A stretch of DNA of 64,000 nt from Sanderia malayensis (GCA_013076295.1 RQOL01000519.1:1674001-1738000); one strand, 5' to 3'; positions 26,233 to 39,800 are shown, numbered from the stretch's first letter. Notes: generated by a model not told the origin, from the sequence alone. Program-made: numbers and translations.

Positions 26233-28991
26233 ATTGCGCAGCGTAGGTAGAATCAAGGTAGGGACACTTGCCGAGATGATTACCTTTTCACCTATGCCAT
26301 GCAATTGGAAACAAAAGTTGTGAGCGCATGTACGCTGTGAGCAATCTCGAATTTCTTGGATAGATGTTACGTGGTTTAGTTGGAGCATGAATCAAACTGG
26401 GACATAGATTGGATTGCTGTGAGTGCTGGTGCTAAGAGTGCTGGTGTTTAGAGTAATCCAGGGCTTGGTCTGGCCGGATTTTTAGACGAAGCTGGAGTTT
26501 TTCGAGGTAAGAATGTTGCTAGAGTATATGGCTGTTAAAGTACATGTGCAATCTTCAAAAGGACGTGTATCAATTGTGCAATGCATGCCGCCGCTACGTG
26601 ACGTTTTTGCTGGCTGCTTGTTTGTGGAGATACTCTAGTGGCACACTTTGCCATAATAACATTGAAAATTCAGTACAAATGTTGATACAGTGCTGCACGC
26701 TAGGATGCTTCAAAAACAGCTGTTGTCGTTACGGCCCAACCTGGAAACTCGCCTATGTAGAGAAATGTTGGACAGAACATTAAGTTTAGAACACCGAGGC
26801 ATTATAAATGATATGGTTATCCGGAACTTGTTTATAGTACTCATCACCCTGTTCTAAGGGGACGAGATTTGATTTATTTTGGGGCGGGTATAAATAGACT
26901 AGGGGTATTTAAGTAAAATGTATTTTGGGGTTTTAAGTATGCATAAATTAATTGGCTTACAATGACTTTATTCAGGAATAGTTGTCTAGTATTTTAGTTT
27001 TAACAGATGATGTAGATTTTTCGTAGAGGAGGATAGTAGATGTTCCGTTTTTTGAAAATTTTCCCAATTTGCTAACCTTGACTTTCACTTGTGTAAAAGC
27101 TTGCAGTAGTTAATGGATAACCTGTTTTGTCCATAATTTGATGGCGACACAATATCGCTACTCTGTCGCTATTAATTCAATATAACATATAGAATATATT
27201 TCTTCTATTTGAAGTATAGAATCTTGATATGAACAAACTTTATACTATCAACAAGTTAACAAAATACTCCGCTGCTTATTAGCTACATCTATTTGTTATA
27301 ATAAGTCAGTAATCAAGATCAACGAAGGTTAAGAAATTGCAGGACTCGAGGCAAGCAACTTAAGAAACTTGGTTTTGGAAAATGATAACGAATTTTAGAC
27401 AATGATAACGAAATCCCAAGAAATTCTTGAGAAACTCGAGTTCCAATATTTTCTGATGCCCTAAAAACTGAAGTACTCTCTCTCGAAATTGTTTTTCTGT
27501 AAAAGATGGGCGTGGCACTGTTTACCCATGGTTAAACCATCTTTGAGTAAATTATTTTTCGACTCAGTCAAGTACCATTATTTTTGAATCCCATTAAACG
27601 TGGACCATGAATAAACAAGAAATGATGTCGCCAGAATTCAAAAGTGTATGCTATATATCGCTTAAAGATAGATATAATTTCAATTAACTTTGTTTTCTGT
27701 TGAATTACGAGATTTCCACTCCTTTCAGTTTAGTTAGCGCGCTTTATGCAATGTTTACATTTAACTTCGAATAGGTACACAGAGTGAACAACAATAACGT
27801 GTATATTTATGTAGGTCGTAATTGAGTTATCCAATTCGCTATTGGTCAAATATCCAATTTACTCTGGAATTGTTTCTCACGATTGAGCGGTTAAACTGCG
27901 TTTCCTAATTGCTTCAAATCCGTCTAGGCCATGATCTATGGTGGCCATGGACGTGATCCCTGTAATCAATCGATGTTTGATCAAATTAGATGAGTTGTTA
28001 TGGCACTTGTCCGACCTACAACAATGTCGCAATAAGCCTTGTTCTTGCTCTGAGGTGCTGCTCAGAACAATACTTCTATTTATATCATCCTTCAGATCAG
28101 AGATCTGTAGAACTTGGATGTCGACGAATCCAAACTGTGGAAGTCTGTTATCATCATCAAAGTAATCACAATAACCCGCAATCTTCATTATCATCATCGC
28201 CATAATTACTAAGTTGCCAATAAGCTGATAAAGTTTGGCACAGTGAGTTGAACAATTCATGATATTCCGTTCAAAAAGAAAATCACAACCTACCCTTGTT
28301 AAATGCACCCGCCATCGTCTTGAAGGTATATTAATCTTTTTTGTACTTTCGTAGACTTTCTCTTAATCTTATTGTCAGTTTACATCGGATTTATCTGGAT
28401 TACGTGGCGGATCATAATACCGATTAAGTCGGATAAAGTTCAGCTGGAGCCCCAATCTCGATGAAAAAATGACACAGAGCAAGCTGACAGACAATTGGTT
28501 GTTTTACGTGTCTCAAAGTCTCTCAGAGGTTCAAGGGTCCATTTTACGCTATTGACCCGAATTATGTCGCAAATTCTCTTGCTTTTGTTATGACTATAAT
28601 TTCTATTAAAGCCATTAAATTCACGACTCTTCTTGCTTAATCGTAGAACATCTGACGATTTTTCTCACTCCGAGTATTTTCTTCACTGGAAAGGTAAGCG
28701 TCTATTCTTTTGCGAGCAATTGTCTTCCTGAAACAAAGCACTATTCTTCCACTTTTCGTATTGATACATGAATTCACTGTAAAGCACAGCTGAGTTCATT
28801 TGCATCGGCCACTTTGTAGTGACCACTTTGTGCTTAGGATCACCTCCCGTTGCTTGTACTCCCATGTCGTGGTATCACTGTGCTATTTACAACAGTATTT
28901 ACTTAATTTTCATCGCACCGTATTTGATAGTATAACATATCGTGGAAATGTACCAACGTGGAGTTTAAACTGCTCCCATCTTTATGTTACA
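26233..28991. other. Intergenic stretch between CUB genes A and B
   Basis: No supported coding exon. It is AT-rich throughout. A 143-codon minus-strand frame (27877-28308) is open but lacks splice context or a recognisable domain. The stretch ends at an acceptor (ATGTTACAG, 28984-28992) that probably opens the first coding exon of gene B after a 5' UTR intron. Confidence 0.45.
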
Positions 28992-29073
28992 GGGAATTTC
29001 AGAATGTCCCCAGCGGTTTTATGAAACTCTGTGGCCTGAAATGAATATAAAGTGTTACAGTAAAACGTGGAAA

Positions 29074-31400
29074 ATGTTCCTTGCGTTATTTCAAAGCTTG
29101 CTGCTTGTTATAGCACTGACATGCAACTGTATTGTTCAATGCAATGGTAAGACGCGTATTTGTGCTTTTCTCTCTATTTTCTCATTACAATGGGTGCTTG
29201 TTAAATCAAGGGGAAGTAAAATTTTACTAAGAAGAACCCGACTCTTCAGTTTATTACATTGTAACGTTCCTGTATCGATACGTCATTCGATGCGATGCTT
29301 TCTGATTTATTTCCAGAGCTCAACATCGAATTTTCTGCAGACGAGGGCTCCTTCGCATCCCTCAACTACCCCATGTTGTACCCGAATAATTTAACTTGTC
29401 ATTGGACGATAAGGACACCTGACCACAGAGCTATCATCCAACTGAATTTCACTGATTTTCATGTGGAACCCAACAAGAAGTGCTTGTACGATTACGTCAT
29501 GCTTGGAGATGGCATCGGTGGCTGGTCGGTGAAGTTTTGCGGCGATAAAAGCGAATTCACATTTCTCTCCAGAAGAAACCTTTTGATCGTCGCTTTCCTA
29601 TCTGATACGACGCATGCGTATCGAGGATTCCGTGCAGTGTGGAGAGCTGTACGTCTGAAAAACGAAGGTAAAAATTTTGTACTATTGTGTTTTGGAGGCA
29701 TTTCTAAGGGAATTGGACCAGAAAGAATATCTTAATTTGACAGAAAGATTCAATATTATCAAGTATATCACTCTTGTATTGCAGATAAAATTACTACAAT
29801 AACTTCACTGATTCAGCCTTCTCCAACGTTAGCAAAATGTCCCGCTTCAAGCACAATTACAACGACATATTGCCCTACAACAAGTCAGCAACCACTCGCA
29901 ATAAGTCGTCCATGTTCTTGCACCAAATCTGTGCCAATTGCCTCTCGTTCAGAACACAAACAGTCTCCCAATGCTTCAAAGTCAGAGTCTGGACGCGATG
30001 TCTCCTTCGCAGCAGCTCGTCAAACGAGCGTAGCCTCTGTAGCATCTGAACGAGACAATGTGTTTACTCTTGTAAAGGGGTTGGAAAGAGGAAGCGAACA
30101 ACATTCCATTTCATCGGTCGAGATTTCTAACTGCGTTTCAGATATACCCAGTCACGCAAGAGGTAGCTATATTAGTGAAATTAGCAAATTTTCTGCGTTC
30201 TCTTTTACCTTAAATGACTGAATTATTGCAATCCCTTGGTTGCTTCATGTTATTATTAGTTATTGCCTGGCATTAGTGCCAAAACTAACATTAATAATTA
30301 TATTGTTATTGCTATTGCTGTTACCATTTAAGATTTCACGTGGAGGCTATATTTCCACACCAATAAACCAGATTGTGTTCTGCATGTTTTACAATATTCC
30401 CAATAGTATTACATATTTACTATTTATCATTTATAATTTCTTATTTTGATTGTACCGTTGTTTTGATTATATTTCTTTCAGGCGTGCCCCCAAAGAGAGG
30501 CGAGAACGCAGTTGTCATTCTTGGAATCCTCATTGCTGTGTTTGCGATACTCAACATCACTTTGCTAATGCTCTGGCTTCATTGTCGAAGAAGGTAAGAT
30601 ACAGTAATATGCTCACTCAAATGGTATTTTGTTTAGGATTTCCAAAGTGCTTAAAAGGGTGCAAAGGGTGGTGACTAAAGGTGCCTGCCGCAAAACAAAT
30701 TTCATATTTTGCCCATAACTCTTAGCAGCACTGTTTGCACCCTGCAAGTATCTAGTCTAGTCACTCATACGAGGTTCACTTTGACCCATGCGAGTTTTAA
30801 GTCACACAAACATGTCAATGTCACATGACCTACAATTCTGCGCATTGATTGGTTGATTCTGGAGCCTTGGCACATGGACTGATGAATGAAATTGCATATT
30901 TTATATTCTCCCAAGGACATTGCACGCACACTTTTCCAATTCCAAGCCACTCCAGTGAATACCAGAATTAACTACCAAATATTATGCAGTTTTTTAATTG
31001 TGCTTGACAATAAATTCAACTCTTTTAGGCCTGCTAAAAATGCAAGCCAGCAAAAGACAGAACTCTTTGATAGAATAACATTTTTGCCTAATGTTAATGG
31101 AAATAAGAGAGATGGTTTTGCTCTTCAAGACAGAAAGCTTGCTATGTTAATGGAATCTTACTTAGGTACTTATTTTTCCTTTTTATTTTGCTCTTAGACC
31201 CAGAGGTATTTTAACCTGCATTAAATTGTTGTCTTTATTGTTCTGGGTCAAAATACGGCCATTTTAGTAAAAAGTATTTGTCTGTTAGGAAAATTCGTGA
31301 ATTTTGGGATATATTTTTAATTTAATAAATTAATTTAATGTTTTTTGCAGACGATGAACAACGTTTAGAAATAGACTCAAGTGAAGATGAAAAACTCTAG
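29074..31400 (+). CDS. CUB-domain single-pass membrane receptor B (366 aa)
   Basis: Exons: 29074-29146, 29317-29667, 29785-30162, 30482-30593, 31029-31165, 31351-31400. Phases are 1,1,1,2,1, identical to gene A. The ATG at 29074 gives a typical signal peptide (MFLALFQSLLLVIAL); an in-frame ATG at 29041 would add 11 residues. The CUB domain shows SLNYPMLYP, NLTCHWTIR, NFTDF, KKCLYDY and FCGD. The stalk is Thr/Ser-rich with CP...CPT...CSCTK, matching gene A. The transmembrane helix (about 276-298) ends in HCRRR. The ~68-residue tail is unrelated to that of A and ends in an acidic stretch (DSSEDEKL) with candidate CK2 sites. The first CUB cysteine is missing, as in A. The role is inferred only as cell-surface binding. 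Confidence 0.85.
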
Positions 31401-32516
31401 GCGGAGAGCCAAAGTAATAAGTTACAGAGTTCCAAATATTTGGAATTACTCGAGTATTGTGAAGAGAAATTTCTCCGAGTTAATCGGAAAATTTTCACAT
31501 ATCATTGTTAGAAGACTTAGTTTAAAGTAATTTTCTCCGAAAGATGAGCTCCGACGATGCCGACGATGCAAAGTAATCTTGTCTCCTCGAATTATTTGTA
31601 TTTTTTGATTAGCGGGAGACCAAAGTAAAATGTTTACAAAGCATCAAAACTTTTTGAAATGAAGATTTCAACTTCTGTTTTATACCTTGACCTATATATT
31701 GAGCTATGGAGCAATCGCTCTTGATTGCTCTCGGTTTAAACGTGTCGCAGTATTTTTCAACGCGTAAAAGCACTGAGTCCCATGGGGGTTGGGGGCTCTA
31801 CCTCTCCCTTCCTCTTGCAATTATTCGCGCAAGCAGTATGCGAGAATCTTGATGCCACATTCAACAAGATAGCTGAAAATGCGTATGAAGCATGCAACAT
31901 TTGCGCGTGCAAGCACAAACAGAACCTTTTATTAATGCAATCAATTTGCATTTCGAATTGTCTTACGGTATTACCTGGTCCTTTGCATCAAACAAGCCTT
32001 AGATTAGCACCTTTGGAAACAGAGGTCTGCAGTGTTTTTCCGCGGATCAGAGAAACAGAGCGGTGAATAAACATATTACATTGACGTAGACTCAATTGGG
32101 TTTTCTGCACGCCTTTGAATGAGCACTGGAAGATCGAATCCAATGGTCGATGAATTATTCGCACACGTCAGCTGAAGGTCGAGACAATTATATTCAAGAT
32201 CCACCATAATTATTTGACTTGATCTTTATTCAAATCTAAGTCAACTCGTTTTGGGCGTCCAAGGCACGTTAAGCGGAGTCGAGTTAGCTATCTAACGTAA
32301 GTCTATGCTCGAGGAATGTTTCCATGCAAATAGTAGGCACATTTTGCTAATAAACATTAGCATCTTTAGTATTGCTTGCCTTCCATGACTGTTCCTGAAC
32401 ATAAACGCCTGTTGGGTAGCTAGTGAATTGGACTGTTTCATCAAAGACTAGAAAGCAACGTTCTGAGGAGTGGTTTACAGCACGAAACACGAACAGCACG
32501 ATACGTGCACGCAACG
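31401..32516. other. Intergenic stretch between CUB genes B and C
   Basis: No gene seen. It presumably contains the 3' UTR of gene B and the promoter and 5' UTR of gene C. The nearest AATAAA downstream of B is at 32066-32071, more than 650 bp from the stop, so the true polyadenylation site of B is uncertain. A 94-codon frame at 31782-32066 has no support. Confidence 0.4.
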
Positions 32517-35437
32517 ATGTCTTCTCGTGCATTGGTTATCATTTTTGAGATGTTGGTAGTGTTTGGTTATTGGGAAACAGCTGCTACTGGTAAGCTTGAT
32601 ATCTTTAATGCATTTGTAACATAGCCAACTTTAGTTATCCCCAGAACCATACCCATAGATTAATCGTTCTTCTCATGCAAATTAAATTTGAAAAATCCAT
32701 TATATAGCACTTACGTTTGTGTCAAACATCTTTTTGTATCCCTTGAATTTAACTTGCTTTATGCATGGCTTTGGTTCTTCTCCGGGGCGTCCAAATTTTT
32801 AATATTCAGCTGTATGAAATTGTAAACTTCAGTTAGAACACAGTCTTATAGATGTGTGTTTGCAGTGTTCAGTTGAATGAAGAGAGCTATTTTCCATCAA
32901 ATGTGGTTGCCACAATGTAGTGGTGATGTTATTTTGATTAAGTGTTCAGGCACCATTATCACTCCGTTATTCTGTCTTATCGAATGAAGCGTGCTGGCCT
33001 CGTTCAGTGAAACAACCACATAAAAGAACCATGAGATTGAGGGCCTGTTTATATGAGGTGAGCTGGCCCATTGAGATGGGATAGCCCACAGAATGGCTGA
33101 TATACTTCTGCTCAAAGCAATGACAAGAACAATGGGCTATTGTATTGTATTGTATTGTATTGTATTGTATTGTATTGTATTGTATTGTATTGTATTGTAT
33201 TGTATTGTATTGTATTGTATTGTATTGTATTGTATTAGTACATTATTCTGGATGTAAAATTCCAGATTCTCATACGTGGGTGTTAACTGTATAGCACTGC
33301 AAAGCATTTCTTTTATGCCACAACAACAAAGAACGACCGGTTATGGAATATTAGACAACAGAGTTATGCAATGCAGGGTCAATTATGAGGTCAACAAAAT
33401 AGAAGCAATTGGCACACTTGATTAAGAAAAGAGTGGTGGAAGACGAAGCAGTATCAAATGAAGAGAAAAGAGAACACATGACCATAACTCAGGCTTTATC
33501 ATTTAGATATAAATATTGCATGATTCTTCCTTGCCTATTTAAATTCAATCTTGATTCAGTTCGTTTTTTTTAGATTTCAATCTTGAAGTACGTGGCCTCG
33601 AGGGTATGATCCAGACTCCGAATTACCCGCAACCGTATCCAAGAAACATTTCTGTCACTTGGACTTTAATAGCTCATGCTCGCATCTCTCAGCTAGAGTC
33701 AGCAGCATCCCAGTTTTCAATACACTTGAATTTCACTGTATTTGATGTCGAAAAAGTCAAGGACTGTCGCTATGATTACGTCCAAGTGCGACCCTCCAGC
33801 AACGCGAGTTGGGCGACTCAGCCAAAGTATTGCAACTTCAATAGGCCGCCTGGCATTTTGAGCTCATCAAGCGGTTGGACTCAGATAAGATTCGTGACGG
33901 ATACTGATCGCGAATTCATGGAATTTCAAGTCACGTGGGCCGCAATACTCAATGGTATACTATGCTATCATGTCTCTTACTTATTTGTCTTGTTATAATA
34001 TCGATCTATTATGTCCATTTCTCGTTATATTCTTCATTCCATTACTTATTCCTCAATAATCAACTTCTTGCTTCATTCCTGCTTCTATTCCACCATTCCT
34101 CGTCCCGTTCCCATTGTAAACATCCCGATTCCCATTCCAATTCCCTGTTTAAAGTGGTCGCTTGTCAGACTCATCACAGAAGTTGTTGTTTTCAACTCGC
34201 CATTTAGTAGCTGAATCGGTCGACACTTGTTGCAACTTTGAGTACTCAAACTCTGTATCATTTGAGAAATTGGAGGAAGAAGTTGTGGACGCGTGGGTCT
34301 GAGACTATTCAGTATTCCAGCTCGACAGCGAACGGCGAAGATCATTTATGCGAGCCATTTGAGCAAAGACATTTACCTATAGACTTTGCTTTTTAGAGTC
34401 ACCACGAAGTACCTCCACAGCAAGCAACAAGCCACTGGCATCATCAATCTCAACGTCTCCAATTCTATTGGCATCTAGCAGTAGTGGCATTAGTAGCAGT
34501 AGCGGTAGTAGTAGTATTAGTAGGCTGCCTTCCACTCCACTCGCCACCCGTACCATAACAATCTCATCCTGTATCACCACAACAAACGAAGTAATAGCTT
34601 CAGTAGCTAAGACGGTAAAACCTGGAACAGACTCCCTTTACGGCTATCCTGCAACTTGCTCTTGCAGCGGTAACACTGCAAGACAAGGCTTAAGTTCAAG
34701 AGCAATGCAGCAAGCAAGGAGCCTCGTTCCGACTCAGTTGCACACTCGCGTGCAGTGGCAATTGGCCTCTACTTCATCTGGAAGCAAATCATTGTATGTA
34801 ACAGCCAGAAATCATTCATCAGATATGCATACCAACACTCGTAGGAGATCACAGATAGCTATTAGCAGCAGTGTCAGCCCTATTAAACCTGGGAATAGAG
34901 TTGGGAAGGGTATGGACAGCTATCGCAGCTATTTAGAATTTTTTCTGAATTCTATTTAGTTATAAATCACCTTCGAAATTAATTGAATTATGCAGACACA
35001 TCCATTAATTGAAGTGTTCTTGTTTTTATTCTCTTTTTAGACCCTTTAGCTTGGAATTCACCAAAGTTTGCTACTGTATATCTGACATTGACGTTTCTAT
35101 TTGCTATTGTTTCATTACTTCTTGGCATAGTACTTTGTCGAAAATTTAGGTGAGTAAAACCGTTGCCTGTTAAGGCAGATATTGTTTGAGACAATGTTTA
35201 TCACCTTATTGCACATTGAAACTGCCTTCTTTACATTGCAGGGAGAAAAGAAATCGCACCATTAATGCTGCATCAGTTAGAATGGGCATTTCTACGAAGC
35301 CAAAAGAAAATCCTATTGCAATAAGAAATGTTTATCGTAACCCATGCCTTATGATTGATCCGTATGCCCTGTTCGATTCTCCTGACTCTGATAGGAAGTC
35401 GCAGGATACTATAACCGAGACCATTGTTGATTGCTAG
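32517..35437 (+). CDS. CUB-domain single-pass membrane receptor C (423 aa)
   Basis: Exons: 32517-32589, 33574-33954, 34397-34909, 35041-35149, 35242-35437. Phases are 1,1,1,2; the last tail intron of A and B is absent. The signal peptide starts MSSRALVIIFEMLVV. The CUB domain shows TPNYPQPYP, NISVTWTL, NFTVFDVE, DCRYDY and YCNF, with an extra insert (ARISQLESAAS) in the second strand region. Both Cys1 and Cys2 of the CUB fold are missing; only the second pair remains. The stalk is long and Ser-rich (AGT/AGC codon runs), with SSCITTT and TCSCSG. The transmembrane helix is at about 332-354, followed by CRKFR. The tail carries PYALF, a possible YxxPhi sorting motif, and ends TETIVDC. It is the most divergent member of the trio. 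Confidence 0.83.
33138..33236. repeat. (TGTAT)n microsatellite, ~20 copies
   Basis: An uninterrupted pentanucleotide array of about 98 bp in intron 1 of CUB gene C. It is likely to be length-polymorphic. Confidence 0.97.
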
Positions 35438-35522
35438 CTGCGTGTTGATATTTTATTGTCCCGTGTAGCCAATCATGGCAAACTCTATTGTTTTTGCAAC
35501 ATTCTCGAGCCTCAAGGTGATC

Positions 35523-35528
35523 AATAAA
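35523..35528 (+). terminator. Polyadenylation signal of CUB gene C
   Basis: AATAAA lies 85 bp after the stop codon of gene C and about 390 bp before the next gene. Confidence 0.6.
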
Positions 35529-35919
35529 GCTGCTGCGGACTTCATACTCTCTCACCTTTTTACGCATGAACGAGGCCACTCGAAAGCGAGAATGTTTTTG
35601 TCATCATAACATGGCTGGATATTTTTTTGTTGATGTTGTGTCTTAATGATGTAATTTGGATATGTTATGAACTTTGCAAAGTCTATTTATTTGAAATAGA
35701 GTGAAAACTGGCGTGTATATATTGCAGTTTATCAAATATCATTTACAAGACTGATGTAATTTCTAATAATACTTGTGAACCGAATCTTCTGCAGCTAGCA
35801 AAAAGTGGCGTTGGCGTGCGTATCTGTGCGTGATGAAATAATTCGTATGGATGTATAGAAATAATTGATTAATTTGCTACGTGTGGATTTTTATTTGTCT
35901 GCGAACACTTTTGTTAATA

Positions 35920-36692
35920 ATGGCTGCATCTAAAGATGAAAGGTATGAATTTATAGGCAATTTTGCTTTTCCCAGACTAACAAACCTTGTTATAGACGAA
36001 TTTCCCTATTATATTTTGGTTGTATACCAGCAATGATAGTAAATGATCATACAATATTTTCAGCGAGTTGTCGAAGGAAAACAGAGGTGGAGAAGAAGAA
36101 GGATCATGGTGGTCTTCTTGGGGTAAATCACTTTATGACAGCGTCAAAGAAAAGGTATAACCAATTCTTAATCACACCATAAGTTTTAAATGTATGCCCC
36201 AAACACTGGTATTTGTTTAAAGCATCACAGTTTTTATTAGTTGGTTGGTTTGGGTAACAGGACGTTTTGTTCTTTAGAAATCATCTTACGTTGTATTTTC
36301 AGACAAACACCACAATGGTTATGGTTCAGAAAGATCTTTCTGAGTTTTATCAAACAATACAATCTGATACTGCCGTTGCTGTTGTTGATACAGCCGGGAA
36401 AGTCCAACAGAAAATTGAGGTAACGCGGATTGACTATCAAAGGAAGCACTATGTGTGACATACATTGATCAAATACGTTGAATGTCAGCTTAGTTACATA
36501 GAAATGCTACTGTAAGTGGCTTAGAGATGTTGTATGAGATGTTAAGGTGTGCGGAAACTGTTTAATAAAGCAGTAAGTGAGAAATTTCTGACTTAGAGGA
36601 GTAGATCATATCACTATTTGATTTCTTTTAATTTCTTTTTCTTTTTTGTTATATGCAATAACCTTCAACTTGTTGAAGTTTGTATTATTTTG

Positions 36693-36723
<31 letters not shown>

Positions 36724-36767
36724 ATAGATAGGTAGGTAGATAGATAGATAGATAGATAGATAAATAA

Positions 36768-36804
<37 letters not shown>

Positions 36805-39800
36805 CAGACAGATAGATAGGGTATACATGTATGTGTTCCAGACAACCAATTTTTGAACAATTTGTTTGTCTTTCAGACTTCTGCAGATGATGAGAATGGA
36901 GCAAAAGCCTCCTTCAAACAAGGTCTGTTCTTAGTAATTGCAAGTACACATCAAATACTTTAAAATTTAATAATTTAATGTTTATACACTGTTTGTATCA
37001 CTATTTTCCTCTGCAATTTGCAGGCATCTCATCAATTCTATCATCAGTATCGTCAAGTTTGAAAACTCTCACCCAAGAAGATCCACCTGGAACAGAAGAT
37101 GCCACAGATGGCTCCCTCGCATCTCCTGTCTACAATCGTGGAGAGGTACCTAACTATAGTATACATGTAATTTTGAAAGTACGATGCACTCACTTACGAG
37201 GCACTCCATTGTAAAGCAATCCATTGCAAGCCTTTCTATTAACAGGCACTCCATTATAGGACATGTCATTACTATGAATCCTCAAATTAGCCCCCATCTT
37301 CAAAAAGTCTCTGCCCCCTTGCATCAGCCCCCACCTTCAAATAATCTCTCCCCCTTGAATAAGCTCCCATCCTGATAGTCATTTGCAAGGGTATTGAGCC
37401 CAAGTATCAAGTTTTACAGTGAATGTATTGCAAATAGCAGTAAGTTTAAACCAAAGCTTTATTGGTTGACTGCATAGTATAGCTTTATTAAGCCCTGATA
37501 TTGATAATATATATAGTTTTGCTAATATTTGAGGATTCATAGGACCATGCTTTTGTTTTTGCTAATATATATAGTTTTGCTAATATTTGAGGATTGATAG
37601 ATGAAGCACTCAGAGTGCTCCATTGCAAGGAACTTCGCTGTTAGGTATTGAGACACTACATTACGTGGTGCTCGTTATGTAGAGTGTTGTTGAACCTAGG
37701 CACTTTTTGTTTACTTAGATGAAGATCAAAGCTATTCAATCAGATATAAGCACATACTGCAATGAACCGGAAGGTATGTTACATTCTTTGTTAACTCAAA
37801 GTCATAATTACACACAATTTGCATCATAATTTCTGCAAAGATGCAAATTTGATTTGTTGTGGAGAAACTGCTCCTTATCTAATCGTTTGATTGACTTTGT
37901 AAGTAAAATTGCTTTTAGGACTTTCAGAAGAATTTGCGAATTGGTTGGAGGGTTTTGATTTTGACTCACAAAGAGCCGAGATGTCCGACCTGCTTGTGAA
38001 GAATCCGGAAATCAGAGCAGTTTATTCGAGACTGGTTCGTTTGATAATTGTTTGAGTAGATAATTTCATTCACTGATGCGTGTGTGTGCTGTCATAAGCT
38101 ATCACTGTGAAAAGTACAGTCAACTCTGTCTAATTCGAACACCCCGGGGAAGCGTGAAAGTGTTCCCATTACAAAAAGTTCGAATTATAGAAGTTTGTTT
38201 TATAAGGATTGGTTCATTAGTGATCCTTGAAGGGACAGGGAATTTCGTTCGAATTAGATAGAGTTCGAATTACACGAGCTCAAACTATGCAGATTTGACT
38301 GTAGCGTTGAATTGCATTCAGCAACTTTTAATATCAGGTTCCTGCAGTCGTATCTCACAGGGTGTTCTGGCAACGGTATTTCTATAAAATTCATCAGTTC
38401 AAACAGGTACGTGTTTCTTTTCGAACTTCATCCACCACTGCCCTCACAACAACTTTGGTTATATGTCTGTATGTATTTGCTTGCGAAGTTTTCTACGTTC
38501 AATCGTTATTTACGCATGAATTCTTTTGGGTAGGAGGAAGAGAGACGGGCTGCCCTGGTAGCAAGAGCTGATTCAAGTAATCAAGAGGAACAAGAATATA
38601 ATTGGGACAGTGATGACGGAGAAGGTATGATAATTGTGATCGCATCAGGGATGTATTTGAAACATTGCAGAGTTTAGGGACATATAGAGGTACAACGGAC
38701 AGCACAAAATGGGCGCTTTTTACAATACCTTTTGCATATAAACTTCATTTATTTTGGATGGACACTTTAGTTGTTTATCTTGTCTCCAATGCTACATGCT
38801 ACACCGTGATACATGCTTCTCTTTGTGAATTTTAATAGCTAATTTTGTTGTGCGTAATCTCTGACGATACCCAGACGTTCAAAAGTCATGTCGGGTTCTT
38901 TATAGAATGTATTGACGAGCAACCAAAGCCAGTTATTGATGTTGAAGTAATGGCGAAGAATGCTGAGGAAGATTTCGATGTTGAGAGCAAGAGAGAAGTA
39001 GTTTGCGAAGCTGTTAAGGAATCCGAGCTTGATGCTTCGAAAGATACACAAGACGAGCCATCTTTCGAAGTAGCAGAGGATGCAAAACCATTGGTAGAAG
39101 CAGTTAAGGAAAGCACAACAAAGAAAGACGTTTCTTCTGTTTCTGCGAAAGAGGCTGAGGTAGAGTCAACAGATCATGTCGAGGCAAAAAAAGATGATTT
39201 GTCAACCTCGTCGTCTCCGTGCAAAGAGGAGTGCAGTTCATCTGATAGCTCTGTAGAAGTTGTCCACACAACGTCACAGGGTAATGCCACATCGTGCAGT
39301 CAAGAGAAAGGTACGGTGTTTTGTTAGTAGAGCATCTGTTAACTGGCATCTGGCCTCAGCAGGAGTAACTTAGTAAAGTAAAGCAGTGGTAAAGTATGTA
39401 CACAGTACACAGCCTATGTACTTCGTTTACAGTACATTGTATATAGAATATAGTACTTGGTACAATACAGTGCACAAGCTTGGTGCATAGTATATTGTAC
39501 CCAGCATACAGCCAATAAACATCACATGCATACGGTAGATAATTAATGCATAGTACATTGGTACCTTAGGTTTGAAAAGATTTAATCTCACGCACTATTT
39601 CACCACTATATGAAATACCTCTACCCCCCTACTTTTCATACTTTTACGTTATTAAATACTGTATCTGAACTTTGTACTGTGTACGCTGCGTTGTGTATTG
39701 TGACTACGGATGTTTAACACTGAGTCAATCTGTATTTTTCCAGGCAATCTAGAACCTTCTACTGCAACACACTCCGGCACTTCGCTGGGCGGCAGCAAAA

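Noticed and set aside
27877..28308. 143-codon minus-strand frame between CUB genes A and B
   Set aside because: Open but with no recognised domain, no splice partners and low-complexity stretches; likely chance.
31782..32066. 94-codon + strand frame between CUB genes B and C
   Set aside because: No signal, domain or splice context; probably UTR or intergenic.
36606..36921. Tyr-Leu-Ser repeat proteins on the minus strand
   Set aside because: Pure translation of the GATA microsatellite in an intron.
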